Positions 35,652 to 44,700 of a stretch of 64,000 nt of DNA are shown here, piece by piece; positions within the stretch are counted from its first letter, which is position 1, and the number at the start of each line of letters is the position of its first letter. The position numbers and the translations under genes were made by a program. The stretch comes from Shewanella sp. MBTL60-112-B2 (GTDB lineage: Bacteria; Pseudomonadota; Gammaproteobacteria; Enterobacterales; Shewanellaceae), in NCBI RefSeq assembly GCF_019655055.1, contig NZ_BPFA01000018.1, forward strand, positions 1 to 64,000. The letters run 5' to 3'. The notes beneath the pieces are model-generated. The model did no database searches. It was given only the letters and a program-made list of their open reading frames with translations, and had not been told where the DNA came from.

Positions 35652-36554
35652 CTATTGCTGCCGATATGGGCTAAAAAGTTCGAGTAGCCAGTCGATAAAA
35701 GATTGTACTTTTAGCGGCAGGTTACTCGATTTTGGCGTCAATAAGTAATAGCGATAGGGGCTAGTAAACTGCGCATCAACGTGGGTTTCAAATGGGATCA
35801 CTAGCCTAGCCGTTTTCAGCTCATCTTCAATAAAGAAACGTGGGATAAGGGCTACGCCCATTCCGCTCACTGCAGCCTGACTCAGCATGTAAAAATGCTC
35901 CACACCAAATTTCTTTTCTGTTGTTAGCTCAAGCCCGACACTCTCGGCCCATAACTGCCATAGCCCCGGCCTTGTGGTGTGCTGCAATAATGTCATGGCG
36001 TTAACGTCTTCAAGCTTATTAAGCTCACAAGCAATCTCAGGCGAGCACACTAGGCAGAGATCTTCATCCATTAAAGTCATCACATTGGCTGCCTTGGGGA
36101 CCGAAGTACTGCTCCGAATGGCGATATCGTAATTGACCTGATTGAAGTCCACTTCAAAGTCGCCAATGGATAAGTCGACATAGAGGTGAGGGTAGCGAGA
36201 CTTAAACTCTTCCATTCTTGGTATAAGCCAGCTAATCGTTAAACTTGGCAGCACATTAATTGCTAAAGTTTGGGTTCGAAGTGGCTGAGTAATTAAATCG
36301 CTCGTCGCATTGTTAATGGTCTGCAGCGCAGCCTGTGCATGAACAAAGTAGCGCTCGCCCTCATCAGTGAGTTTCAGGCTTCGATGTTGCCGAATAAACA
36401 ATGCCATACCGACAAAGTCTTCTAATTGTTTAACCTGCTTGCTGATAGCCCCATGAGTAACAAACAGCTCTTTTCCTGCAAGCGTAAAACTCATTAATCG
36501 AGCTGCAGCCTCAAATGCTCTAAGCGCATTTAATGGCGGGAGATGTGGGTACAT
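35652..36554 (-). CDS. LysR-family regulator, GcvA-like
   Basis: A 300-residue LysR-type regulator. The N-terminal winged helix-turn-helix reads LPPLNALRAFEAAARLMSFTLAGKELFVTHGAISKQVKQLEDFVG, the GcvA subgroup pattern, and a periplasmic-binding-like effector domain follows from about 90. It is divergent from a TSUP transporter gene 120 bases away, which is its most likely target. A GTGAG-ATAAA-CTCAC palindrome at 36580-36594 lies just upstream of its start. Confidence 0.92.
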   Translation of the reverse strand: MYPHLPPLNALRAFEAAARLMSFTLAGKELFVTHGAISKQVKQLEDFVGMALFIRQHRSLKLTDEGERYFVHAQAALQTINNATSDLITQPLRTQTLAINVLPSLTISWLIPRMEEFKSRYPHLYVDLSIGDFEVDFNQVNYDIAIRSSTSVPKAANVMTLMDEDLCLVCSPEIACELNKLEDVNAMTLLQHTTRPGLWQLWAESVGLELTTEKKFGVEHFYMLSQAAVSGMGVALIPRFFIEDELKTARLVIPFETHVDAQFTSPYRYYLLTPKSSNLPLKVQSFIDWLLELFSPYRQQ

Positions 36555-36579
36555 TAGTCTAACCTTATTCTTTTCTTGT

Positions 36580-36594
36580 GTGAGATAAACTCAC
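36580..36594. promoter_or_regulatory. Palindrome between the LysR and TSUP genes, possible operator
   Basis: GTGAG-ATAAA-CTCAC is a perfect 5-bp inverted repeat in the 120-base divergent region. Its location fits binding by the LysR regulator. The T-N11-A pattern is only partly met. Confidence 0.35.
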
Positions 36595-36674
36595 TTAAGA
36601 TGAACGATAACTCCTTTGTGTTTTAACTGCAAACAACGTTTAATAGCGGCACTTAAATTATTTGTTATTGAATC

Positions 36675-37448
36675 ATGACTCTAGATCTGACTTTTGAGCT
36701 AATCGCTCTGCTGTTTTTTGTTGCCATGCTGGCAGGCTTTATCGACGCGATTGCAGGCGGTGGCGGTTTGCTCACTATACCGGCATTAATGTGGGCAGGA
36801 TTGCCGCCAACGGTTGCTCTAGCGACCAATAAGCTACAAGCCTGTGGTGGTAGCTTTTTTGCGAGCTTTTACTTTGTACGTAAAGGCATGGTGAAACTCA
36901 GTGATATGAAACTGAGTATTGCGTGTGCTTTTGTTGGTGCAGCACTAGGGACGATGGCGGTGCAGATGATAGATACCGCCTTTTTAGAGGTTTTTCTGCC
37001 TTTTTTAATGTTAGGCATAGGTGGTTACTTTTTATTTTCTAAAAGCATCAGCGAAAATGATAAACAACAAGTACTAGCTCCAACTGCGTTTGCTTTTACT
37101 GCCGCTTTGGCCGTGGGCTTTTATGATGGCTTCTTTGGTCCAGGTACCGGAAGTTTCTTTGCCTTAGCCTTTGTTTCTTTAGCGGGTTACGGTTTAGCAA
37201 AAGCCACCGCACATGCCAAAATTTTGAATTTCTCGACCAATATTGCGTCGCTTATTTTCTTTGCCATTGGTGGAAAAGTATTTTGGATGCTTGGTGGGGT
37301 GATGTTGATAGGGCAGGCGATAGGCGCTACGCTAGGTTCAAGATTAGTGCTAACCAAGGGGACTAAAATTATCAAGCCGTTAGTGGTGGTGATGTCGGTC
37401 GTGATGAGTATTAAACTGTTATCGGCACAATACGGCTGGTTTGCTTGA
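36675..37448 (+). CDS. TSUP (TauE/SafE) family transporter, second copy
   Basis: A 257-residue integral membrane protein of the same family and length as the product of 13197-13970. Signatures are GFIDAIAGGGGLLTIPALMWAGLPPTVALATNKLQACGGSFFASFYF and VGFYDGFFGPGTGSFFALAF. It probably moves sulfite or an organic sulfonate or other anion across the inner membrane. The divergent LysR gene suggests substrate-dependent expression. The start ATG lacks a strong ribosome site. Hairpins at 37536-37560 and 37570-37590 follow. Confidence 0.9.
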   Translation: MTLDLTFELIALLFFVAMLAGFIDAIAGGGGLLTIPALMWAGLPPTVALATNKLQACGGSFFASFYFVRKGMVKLSDMKLSIACAFVGAALGTMAVQMIDTAFLEVFLPFLMLGIGGYFLFSKSISENDKQQVLAPTAFAFTAALAVGFYDGFFGPGTGSFFALAFVSLAGYGLAKATAHAKILNFSTNIASLIFFAIGGKVFWMLGGVMLIGQAIGATLGSRLVLTKGTKIIKPLVVVMSVVMSIKLLSAQYGWFA

Positions 37449-37535
37449 TGCTTAACTGTGTCGGCTCGACTATGAATAATCGATTACCTAAAGTTTAATT
37501 TTGAGGCCGTAACGACGTTGCAAACTAAGGAGAAC

Positions 37536-37590
37536 AGAGAGTGGTGAATAGGCACTCTCTGAGTCATGATTTCATATTGTTTAATATGAA
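37536..37590. terminator. Two hairpins between TSUP and glutaminase genes
   Basis: AGAGAGTG/CACTCTCT (37536-37560) and TTCATAT/ATATGAA (about 37571-37589) lie between two convergent genes. Neither has a long T-run, so termination efficiency is uncertain. Confidence 0.45.
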
Positions 37591-37605
37591 ATAGCTTCCA
37601 GATAG

Positions 37606-38541
37606 TTATTGTGGAATCCGAGTGTTAAACATATTCCAGCCCATTAAATGGCAGATATGTTTTATCATCAGCTGCCCTTTTACGCTATTTCCGGCTGGAT
37701 CTAACGGTGGAGAGAAGGCGGCAAGCGCGCCAACATTTGGGATAACAGCAACAAGGCCTCCCCCGACGCCGCTCTTACCGGGCACTCCAACATCATAGGC
37801 CCAGTCCCCTGAGCGTTCGTATAGCCCCTCCATCATCATATCAGCAAGTACATGGGACACGTTTTTTGTGTGGATGACCGTTTGCTTGCTACATGGATTA
37901 AATCCACCATTCGCAAGCGTCGCCCCTATTGTAGCTAGTTCAACACAGTTAATTAATGTTGAGCATTGACGAGTATATACATCACAGGCTTCAAGCGGGT
38001 CGCTATACATGTTTCCGCCAGCCTTTAATAATAAAGAGATCGCCTGATTGTGGGTATTCGTTGTCTGCTCAGATTGATTCACTTCTTCCGATAATTGAAT
38101 CGCGCTGTTAGCGAAGCGTGACTGGCAGTCTAGGATTTTTTTCCAGCGCTGCTCTTTGTCATCCGCCTTGATCAAACTCACTGTTGCAATCGCTCCGGCA
38201 TTAACTAGTGGGGTGAGCGGTTTACCATTGTGCATTTCTAATGCAAGAACTGAGTTGAAAGGTAACCCTGTCGGGTCGGCACCAATTTTACTATGGACAG
38301 CTTCACTTCCTGATTCTTCTAGTGCTAGAGCTAAAGTAATCACTTTTGAAATAGACTCAATTGCAAAGTGGTAGCTGCTGTCACCAAAGGAGGTCACTTC
38401 ACCGTCAACTGATACAAAAGCGATCCCAGTTAACTCTGAAGGCACTTGTGCTAAATACGGAATATAAGAGGCATTTTTCCCACCATGCTTGTCTTTATAC
38501 TTGTCAAATGCTTGTTGCATCACATCGGTTAATAAGGCCAT
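37606..38541 (-). CDS. glsA: Glutaminase (GlsA family)
   Basis: A 311-residue serine-dependent glutaminase that converts glutamine to glutamate and ammonia. The family pattern is clear: Ser63-x-x-Lys66 (ESISKV), the substrate loop VNAGAIATVSLI, SEQTTNTHNQAISLLLKAGGNMY and VGVPGKSGVGGGLVAVIPN. The length equals E. coli YbaS/YneH. It is preceded by a GadC-like antiporter gene on the same strand, 42 bases away, so the two are likely cotranscribed. In E. coli the YbaS glutaminase with GadC gives glutamine-dependent acid resistance through ammonia release. The same use is inferred. Confidence 0.95.
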   Translation of the reverse strand: MALLTDVMQQAFDKYKDKHGGKNASYIPYLAQVPSELTGIAFVSVDGEVTSFGDSSYHFAIESISKVITLALALEESGSEAVHSKIGADPTGLPFNSVLALEMHNGKPLTPLVNAGAIATVSLIKADDKEQRWKKILDCQSRFANSAIQLSEEVNQSEQTTNTHNQAISLLLKAGGNMYSDPLEACDVYTRQCSTLINCVELATIGATLANGGFNPCSKQTVIHTKNVSHVLADMMMEGLYERSGDWAYDVGVPGKSGVGGGLVAVIPNVGALAAFSPPLDPAGNSVKGQLMIKHICHLMGWNMFNTRIPQ

Positions 38542-38583
38542 TATTGATCCTTGTCTGTAAAAGTATCACTGCTGGTATGCGAC

Positions 38584-40098
38584 TTACTTAGGCTGATGCA
38601 AAGTATGGGTAACTTTATCAGACGAATTAATAACACCTGGGTGCTTACCTTCAATTTCCCAAGTAAAAGGTGCGAAGTCAGTGACTTCAGGATCGCGCCA
38701 ATGAGGCTTACGAGCTTTATAGATCAGCAAAGGGATAGAGACAAAGACGAGAGTCAGAATGACTAATATAGCAACAAAGGTCTCAGGACTGCCGACCGAT
38801 ATTTGTGAGGGTGGAATAAACGAAAATAGGAAAGCAGTTAATGAGCCAATAAAACCTAGGCCTGCAATCAACCACATACCAATACTCCCACCTGGGATTT
38901 GATAAGGACGAGGGCGATTAGGCTGGCTATAGCGTAAATAAATGGCTGCAGCAAACATCATTAAATACATAATGAGATACAGTACAATGGTTAGCTGGCT
39001 TAAAATTTGATAAGCCGCCTGCACGGATGGAAGAACTACAAAAACCGTTGAAATTAAGGTTACTAAGAGAGCCTGTGCCAGCATGATGTGCGTTGCCATA
39101 CCATGTTTATTAGTTTGCTGCCAAAAGCGAGGAAGGTATCCCCCTTTTGCGACCACTAACAATGCTGAGGAGGGACCTGCAACCCAGCCGACAACCCCGG
39201 CTAACACTCCAAGCGCCAAACAGGCAGCCATCACAGGAGCTGCCCAGCCAATTCCGGCCCAAACAAACATGTCGTGATAGGCCACTAATAAGCTTTGCGT
39301 CAGGTTAATTTCTGACTGAGGAATAACAAACGCAATCGCTAGAGTACCAAGGACGAAAACGAGCACAGTACCTAATGCGGCAATACCAATGGCAATAGGG
39401 TAATTTCTAGGGGCATTATCAACTTCTTTCACATGGATGGCGTTCATTTCCATACCGGCATAGAAGAGGAAAATACTGGCTGCAAGAACAACATTATTAA
39501 AGTTTGAAAAATCGGGAATGACATCTTTCCAAGCTAGTTGGATCTGTGGAGTATTACCAGCAAAAAGATAAGAGAAACCGAGTATTATAAGAATCACACC
39601 TGGAATAACAGTACCTATCAAACCACCCCATTTAGCGAGTTTTGAGAAGGCTTCAGTGCCTCGTAGAGCAACAAATGTTGCCAGCCAATATATGGCAAGC
39701 ACAATGGCAAGCACAAAGAATTTATTTTCAGATAAGGATTGATCCCAAGTTTGATTTGGCCCCATAAACGCAAGAGATACGGAACCAAAAGTCAGTGCGG
39801 TAGGGAACCAAACTGTCACTTCTATCCAAAGCATAAAGATAGCGATAAGGGCTAACTTAGGGCCAAATGCCTCACCTACCCAGCGAAATATGCCTCCTTT
39901 TTCAGACCAACCTGTTGCGAGTTCGGCTGCGACTAAAGAAACTGGGACTAAAAAAACAATGGCAGCAAAAATATAGTAAAATATTGAGCTCAAACCATAC
40001 TCTGCTTCAGCGGGTAAGCCTCGTAAACTCACCACAGCAACAACATTTAGCATTGCTAAGGCAAATATGCTGATGCCTTTCTTTTCTGTTTGTTTCAT
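38584..40098 (-). CDS. Amino acid permease, glutamate/GABA antiporter-like (APC)
   Basis: A 504-residue inner-membrane transporter with about twelve hydrophobic segments. It matches the glutamate:GABA antiporter subgroup of the APC superfamily: IFALAMLNVVAVVSLRGLPAEAEYGLSSIFYY at the start, WVGEAFGPK, and a charged C-terminal tail after segment twelve (YKARKPHWRDPEVTDFAPFTWEIEGKHPG), similar in place to the pH plug of GadC. It likely imports glutamine and exports glutamate, in step with the downstream glutaminase. No glutamate decarboxylase gene is in the window. Confidence 0.85.
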   Translation of the reverse strand: MKQTEKKGISIFALAMLNVVAVVSLRGLPAEAEYGLSSIFYYIFAAIVFLVPVSLVAAELATGWSEKGGIFRWVGEAFGPKLALIAIFMLWIEVTVWFPTALTFGSVSLAFMGPNQTWDQSLSENKFFVLAIVLAIYWLATFVALRGTEAFSKLAKWGGLIGTVIPGVILIILGFSYLFAGNTPQIQLAWKDVIPDFSNFNNVVLAASIFLFYAGMEMNAIHVKEVDNAPRNYPIAIGIAALGTVLVFVLGTLAIAFVIPQSEINLTQSLLVAYHDMFVWAGIGWAAPVMAACLALGVLAGVVGWVAGPSSALLVVAKGGYLPRFWQQTNKHGMATHIMLAQALLVTLISTVFVVLPSVQAAYQILSQLTIVLYLIMYLMMFAAAIYLRYSQPNRPRPYQIPGGSIGMWLIAGLGFIGSLTAFLFSFIPPSQISVGSPETFVAILVILTLVFVSIPLLIYKARKPHWRDPEVTDFAPFTWEIEGKHPGVINSSDKVTHTLHQPK

Positions 40099-40421
40099 AT
40101 TTTTCTCTCAAAAATGTATTAACTCATTCTAAACTGATTGCTGCTTAGCGCTGATTACCATTGTTTAGCCAGACAAATGATTTAGCCGTTGTAATGTAAT
40201 TTTTGTTTATTTCAGTCTCTGCTGCTTTATTAAGTACAAACTTACTATTTAAAAAGTAGCACATGAATCGAAAATAACCTTTTGCTCTACATCCTTATAT
40301 GAACCTAAAACCAGCGTAAAACATTGATACAATTGTTAACCAAGCCTGCGGCATGGGTGGTGAGCTTTGTCACAAAAAAAGTATATAAAGTACGGGCATC
40401 CCATTTTTAACGGAGATTTGT
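40099..40421. other. Intergenic region with a possible CRP site
   Basis: This divergent region serves the antiporter gene leftward and whatever lies at 40422-40734 rightward. GGTGA-GCTTTG-TCACA at 40359-40374 matches nine of ten conserved CRP positions, just before a TATAAA element (40384-40389). No gene is seen. Confidence 0.4.
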
Positions 40422-40452
40422 ATGAAGATAATGCTATTAAGGTCTCTTTTAG

Positions 40453-40659
40453 CAACTAGAACGGCTTCGTTTCCTGAGCACTTCTCTAAACGTGTTGTTT
40501 TTTTGTTCACAATTTAGTTCAAGGAGTCAAGAAGTCACGGAACTGTGTCGTAAAGGACTGGTGAGAAACTAAGTCGGTTACTCCTTCTTACTAACTGAGT
40601 GGGGTGAAAAGCGTTTTCTTCAACAGCGACATTTCCTCCCATATTCTTTTACCTTATAG
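40453..40659 (+). pseudogene. Possible remnant of a winged-helix gene
   Basis: One frame reads QEVTELCRKGLVRN, then a TAA, then VGYSFLLTEWGEKRFLQQRHF and a final stop at 40657. The GLVRN...GYSFLLTEWGEK sequence is typical of the wing of MarR/PadR-like regulators. The internal stop and lack of an upstream start suggest a decayed gene. A nearby 31-codon frame at 40422-40517 with a good ribosome site (CGGAG) may be unrelated or the relic of its start in another frame. Support is from pattern only. Confidence 0.3.
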
Positions 40660-40734
40660 TTTGTTGGGGCAACGAAAAGATAGCGAACAAAGAAAGGTTG
40701 GGCTGACTATTTTTATTATTTTAAGGAAGACCCT

Positions 40735-41607
40735 TTGTTAACATTTTTCAATTTATCGACAAATAAAACAAAAAATAAAACATCGTATAGATATTTACTA
40801 TGGCAGCTCGCTGTCGTGTTGATATGTTTTATGCAGCAGCCATCTATTGCAATCGCAAAGCCTGTTGAACGTGCTGATTGGCAAAGCTACTTTAAACGAT
40901 ATGATGTCAACGGCACTATAGTGGTGGTCGATCAGCGCGCTGGCCAGCCACAGGGTTGGGTTTATAACGCTGATAGAGCTAATCATCGTTTTTCGCCAGC
41001 ATCAACATTTAAAATCCCCCATAGTCTGTTTGCTCTAGATTCGAATCTGGTTAAAGACGAGTTTCAAGTCTTTAAGTGGGACGGTATTGAACGCAGTTTT
41101 GCACCTCATAACCAAGATCAAAACCTACACTCTGCCATGGGTAATTCTGCTGTTTGGGTCTATGATGATTTTGCCGAGCAATTAGGTGAGAAAAAAGCGC
41201 AGCATTATGTATCGCTAATAGATTACGGTAATGCAGTTCCTAGTTTTGAGCATTCAAGTGCTGATGGTGGCAGTTACTGGATAGACGGAGAACTTGCGAT
41301 TTCTGCAGTTGAGCAAGTTGACTTCCTACAAAAGCTTTATCGAAATCAATTGCCGTTTGAGTTGGCAGATCAGCTTTTAGTCAAAGATATTATGATTGTT
41401 GAAGCGGGAGGAGGTTGGATTTTACGGGCAAAAACAGGCTGGCAGGGGCAATATGGCTGGTGGATCGGTTGGGTTGAGTGGCCAACAGGACCGGTGTTTT
41501 TTGCACTTAATATCGATACGCCAAACAGGATGAAAGATCTCTATAAACGCCAAGCAATTGTTAGAGGTGTACTGCAGTCCATTGATGCTCTACCTGCAGA
41601 GCAATAA
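40735..41607 (+). CDS. Class D (OXA-type) beta-lactamase
   Basis: A 290-residue serine beta-lactamase. All class D motifs are visible: Ser90-Thr-Phe-Lys93, Ser138-Ala-Val140, Tyr164-Gly-Asn166 and Lys233-Thr-Gly235, with the surrounding ADRANHRFSPASTFKIPHSLFALD and RAKTGWQGQYGWWIGWVEWP. A TTG start at 40735, seven bases after AAGGA, is used because no ATG yields a complete signal peptide. The leader is long (about 41 residues) with a hydrophobic core LLWQLAVVLICFMQQPSIAIA. Chromosomal OXA genes are a known source of carbapenemases in Shewanella; the hydrolysis spectrum cannot be read from this sequence. The gene is alone, between a possible regulator relic and a terminator. Confidence 0.92.
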   Translation: MLTFFNLSTNKTKNKTSYRYLLWQLAVVLICFMQQPSIAIAKPVERADWQSYFKRYDVNGTIVVVDQRAGQPQGWVYNADRANHRFSPASTFKIPHSLFALDSNLVKDEFQVFKWDGIERSFAPHNQDQNLHSAMGNSAVWVYDDFAEQLGEKKAQHYVSLIDYGNAVPSFEHSSADGGSYWIDGELAISAVEQVDFLQKLYRNQLPFELADQLLVKDIMIVEAGGGWILRAKTGWQGQYGWWIGWVEWPTGPVFFALNIDTPNRMKDLYKRQAIVRGVLQSIDALPAEQ

Positions 41608-41656
41608 CAAATACTTTGTATGTAATTAAGCTCACTATAGTGTGGTCAGACACCAT

Positions 41657-41694
41657 AAAAAAAAGTCCCTTAGCACTTGCTAAGGGACTTTTTA
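41657..41694. terminator. Bidirectional terminator between bla and the M60 gene
   Basis: AAAAAGTCCCTTAG and CTAAGGGACTTTTT pair around CACTTG, with A-run and T-run on the two sides. It can serve both convergent genes. Confidence 0.92.
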
Positions 41695-41732
41695 TTAAGC
41701 TTCAGTGTTTAGCTATTAGATAACACTTTTGA

Positions 41733-44700
41733 TTAATTTATAGAATCAATGGCTTCAGGTTTCAATGCTGGTACTTGTAGGTCTAAAGACTGTACATAGC
41801 CAGTGCCTTTTTGGGTTATCCCGCCTTGATAGTCACGGCTGCCATCTGCTGTGACTACTGAGACTTCACTTGGATTCCATGCTTCAAAGAAACTAGTTAG
41901 GTCATATTTTGAAACAGCTGAAGCACAGGCCATAAGCAGATCGCCCTCGCTAAGACCGTTAGCATTTTGAGCTGAACAAGATGGATTCTTGTTATTTCTC
42001 GCTTGATGATGCATCAGTTTGAACATGTTCCAACCTTCATCTGCACCATAGTAAGAGGGGATAGTTTCGCCTTTAAAGTGGTCTGCAATTTTGAAGTGAT
42101 CTTCAGCCCAAACTTTCAGTTGAGCGAACATGACTAAGCGTGAGCCTGCGTCACCATGGCTCCAAACATGGCCCTCATCACGGCTGATCATCATAGGTGC
42201 CTTTTGAATATCAGTTTTGATACGTTCCATTTCACCTTTGCCGTTGTCACGCTGTTCTTGCATATAAAGCGCTAACAAGTTATTTGCTACTTCGGTAGCC
42301 CCTTTTACGTTAAAGGGGGCAGCTGCAAGGTTATGGCCGACTTCATGCCATAATAACCAATCATTTACAGGGTTAGTTGGAATGGTATTGGCGTCGCGGT
42401 TATAGGTTGTGCTCATCACAGGGTAACCAGAATGCGCTGCACCAATTGATATTTGTACGTCATTGACAAATCTATGGCTGTGCTCTGGCAACAAGCTGCC
42501 CGTAAAGCGCATATTGCCGTAGGTATTGTCTCTTGCATGGAAATCACTGGCCTTGTTAGCAAAGTCATTCATACCATCGGCAAACTGCTGGATATCAGTA
42601 TTAGCAACATTTTTGACCGGGGTTGTATAAACAAAATGGCCTGTATTTATTTCGGCTAATGGCACTTCGAGGTTAACAGGGGTTAGCCATTTTCCGTTTC
42701 TCCAAAGCGATGCTTCCAATACGCCTGTAAAGCTAAATTCAACGGTATTGAGTTCATCAGTACTCGTTGGCTTGATGTAAATTAGGCCGCCATATGGTGC
42801 GATAATCTCAGTAGACGATCCCGCTTTGTGGGTCCAAGACTTTTGCACACGAGAAGGACGCTTTAGCGCCAATTCATGTTGGTGTTTACCTGTCACATCA
42901 TCAACCAGTGCAACGGTAATAGTGGCATCATGATTACCGGTCACAGTCACTGTGCTGCGTTTTACTGCCCATAACCCCGTTGACTGCATGTTGTTTGCCG
43001 TACCGACTACAGCATTGTTGAATGTTTCAACTTGCACGCTGGCATTTGTGCCAGTGACCGCGGTATTGCCAGGGTAGATACTGGTGTCGACACTGATGTC
43101 GTTATCCCAGTAAGAGCGGCCAAGCATGATCCGGGTGAGCGGCTTTTCTTGATAGTTTAACGGGTAGCTTGGGTTCAACTCTTCGTTTTCTGTCAGCATG
43201 TTGTAGCTGTGCAGTTTGGCTCGGGTCTCTGGGTGACAAGCATTATCGGGTTGGTGCAAATCAGAGGTATAGCAGTTTAAGAACTCAGTGGCTTTTTTAA
43301 AGCCCAGCTCATCTTGTACGTTAGCATTATAGCGATATTGCTCATCATTCCACAGCCAGATAGATAAGTTATCGTAGGTTTGGTTTAGCACGTTAAGCGA
43401 TAAACGTGTTCCTTCTTTGCCTTTACTACGGTAATAGATTTCATGTTGATATAGTTTTTCAACATTTGCGCCTAAGTTAGCGGCTTTAACCATAGTAGAA
43501 ACAACCTCTGGACTCATTTCATAACGAGTAAATCTAGGGCGATAGTATCGCTCACCAGTGGTATAACCATGGCCTTTACGGGTTTCAATACAGCCAATTT
43601 CATAATCATAGCTGTCGTCGCTACACTCTTTAACCTTAGGGAATGCCGCTTTAATTTTGGCTACTGCAGCTAAGCGCTCAACTTCTGTTTTGGCACTGAA
43701 GAAGGCAAAGTTATTGTGTTCAATACCGTCAGCAGCAATAGTTTTGTATTGGGCAACACCAAACTCAGGTTTGTCGATAGGTGATGGAAAAGTCACTGTA
43801 CCATCTTGGTTAACAATGAATTTAGACATATCATCGAACTTTTCGTAAGTCACCAACATATCAGTAAAGCTTGCACGTGCGTTAGGGTAAGGGGCTTGGC
43901 AATAATAGCTTTCACCACAGTATGCTTGACGGGTACGTGCAAGGTTAGCCCCGCCCAATGATATACCAGCTGTATCAGCTAAACGCGCGATTGGTTCAGG
44001 GTTTAATTGCTCAATACCATCCATAAATAAAACATTACCGCCAGCATTGATATACTCGATCAATGCCGTAATGTCTGCGGAGGTTAGCTTTGGTTGCTCA
44101 ATATCAGCGAGCACCTTGCCGCTCATACCATCACCAAATACACCTGTTTCATAAGCTTGTAAGATTAAAAATGGCATCGTCTGTGGGTCGAGTCCGCTGT
44201 ATCCACCTGACGAAATAGGCTCCATATTTAGCTTAAATGATGGGTCGATAGAGAAGTCATACAATTTATTTGAGTTAACATTGGACTGCCAAACTTTACC
44301 AATGTTTGAGCCCACGGTCACTGTGGTGGTGCCATTGTTATATTCTGGAGCAAACCAAGTGAACATGTTCATAAAGAACTGCGCCATGCTGCCATTATCT
44401 TGTCCAGCATCTTCGCCACCTGCCCAATAGCTATCAGGTTTGCTTAAAATATTTGGGTACAGGCTGTTACCCATAAAGACCACGTTACCGGCACCAATTT
44501 CACCCGCTGTAATAACTGGTAAATTGTATGTAGCTGTGTCTTTGCCCACTTTTTCCGGACGCTTAAGTGTCACGTCAGAATCGGCAGTAATGATTGTTGC
44601 ATCTGTTACGTACGGGAAGCCATCATCACGTCGGTAAGCCTGCTCTGAACCAAATGGTAACCAATAATTCACGTCGTTACGTGGCATTAAAACAGGGAAA

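Noticed and set aside
40422..40517. 31-codon frame with a good ribosome site
   Set aside because: The CGGAG site is attractive, but the peptide has no recognisable features and sits in what looks like a decayed gene.
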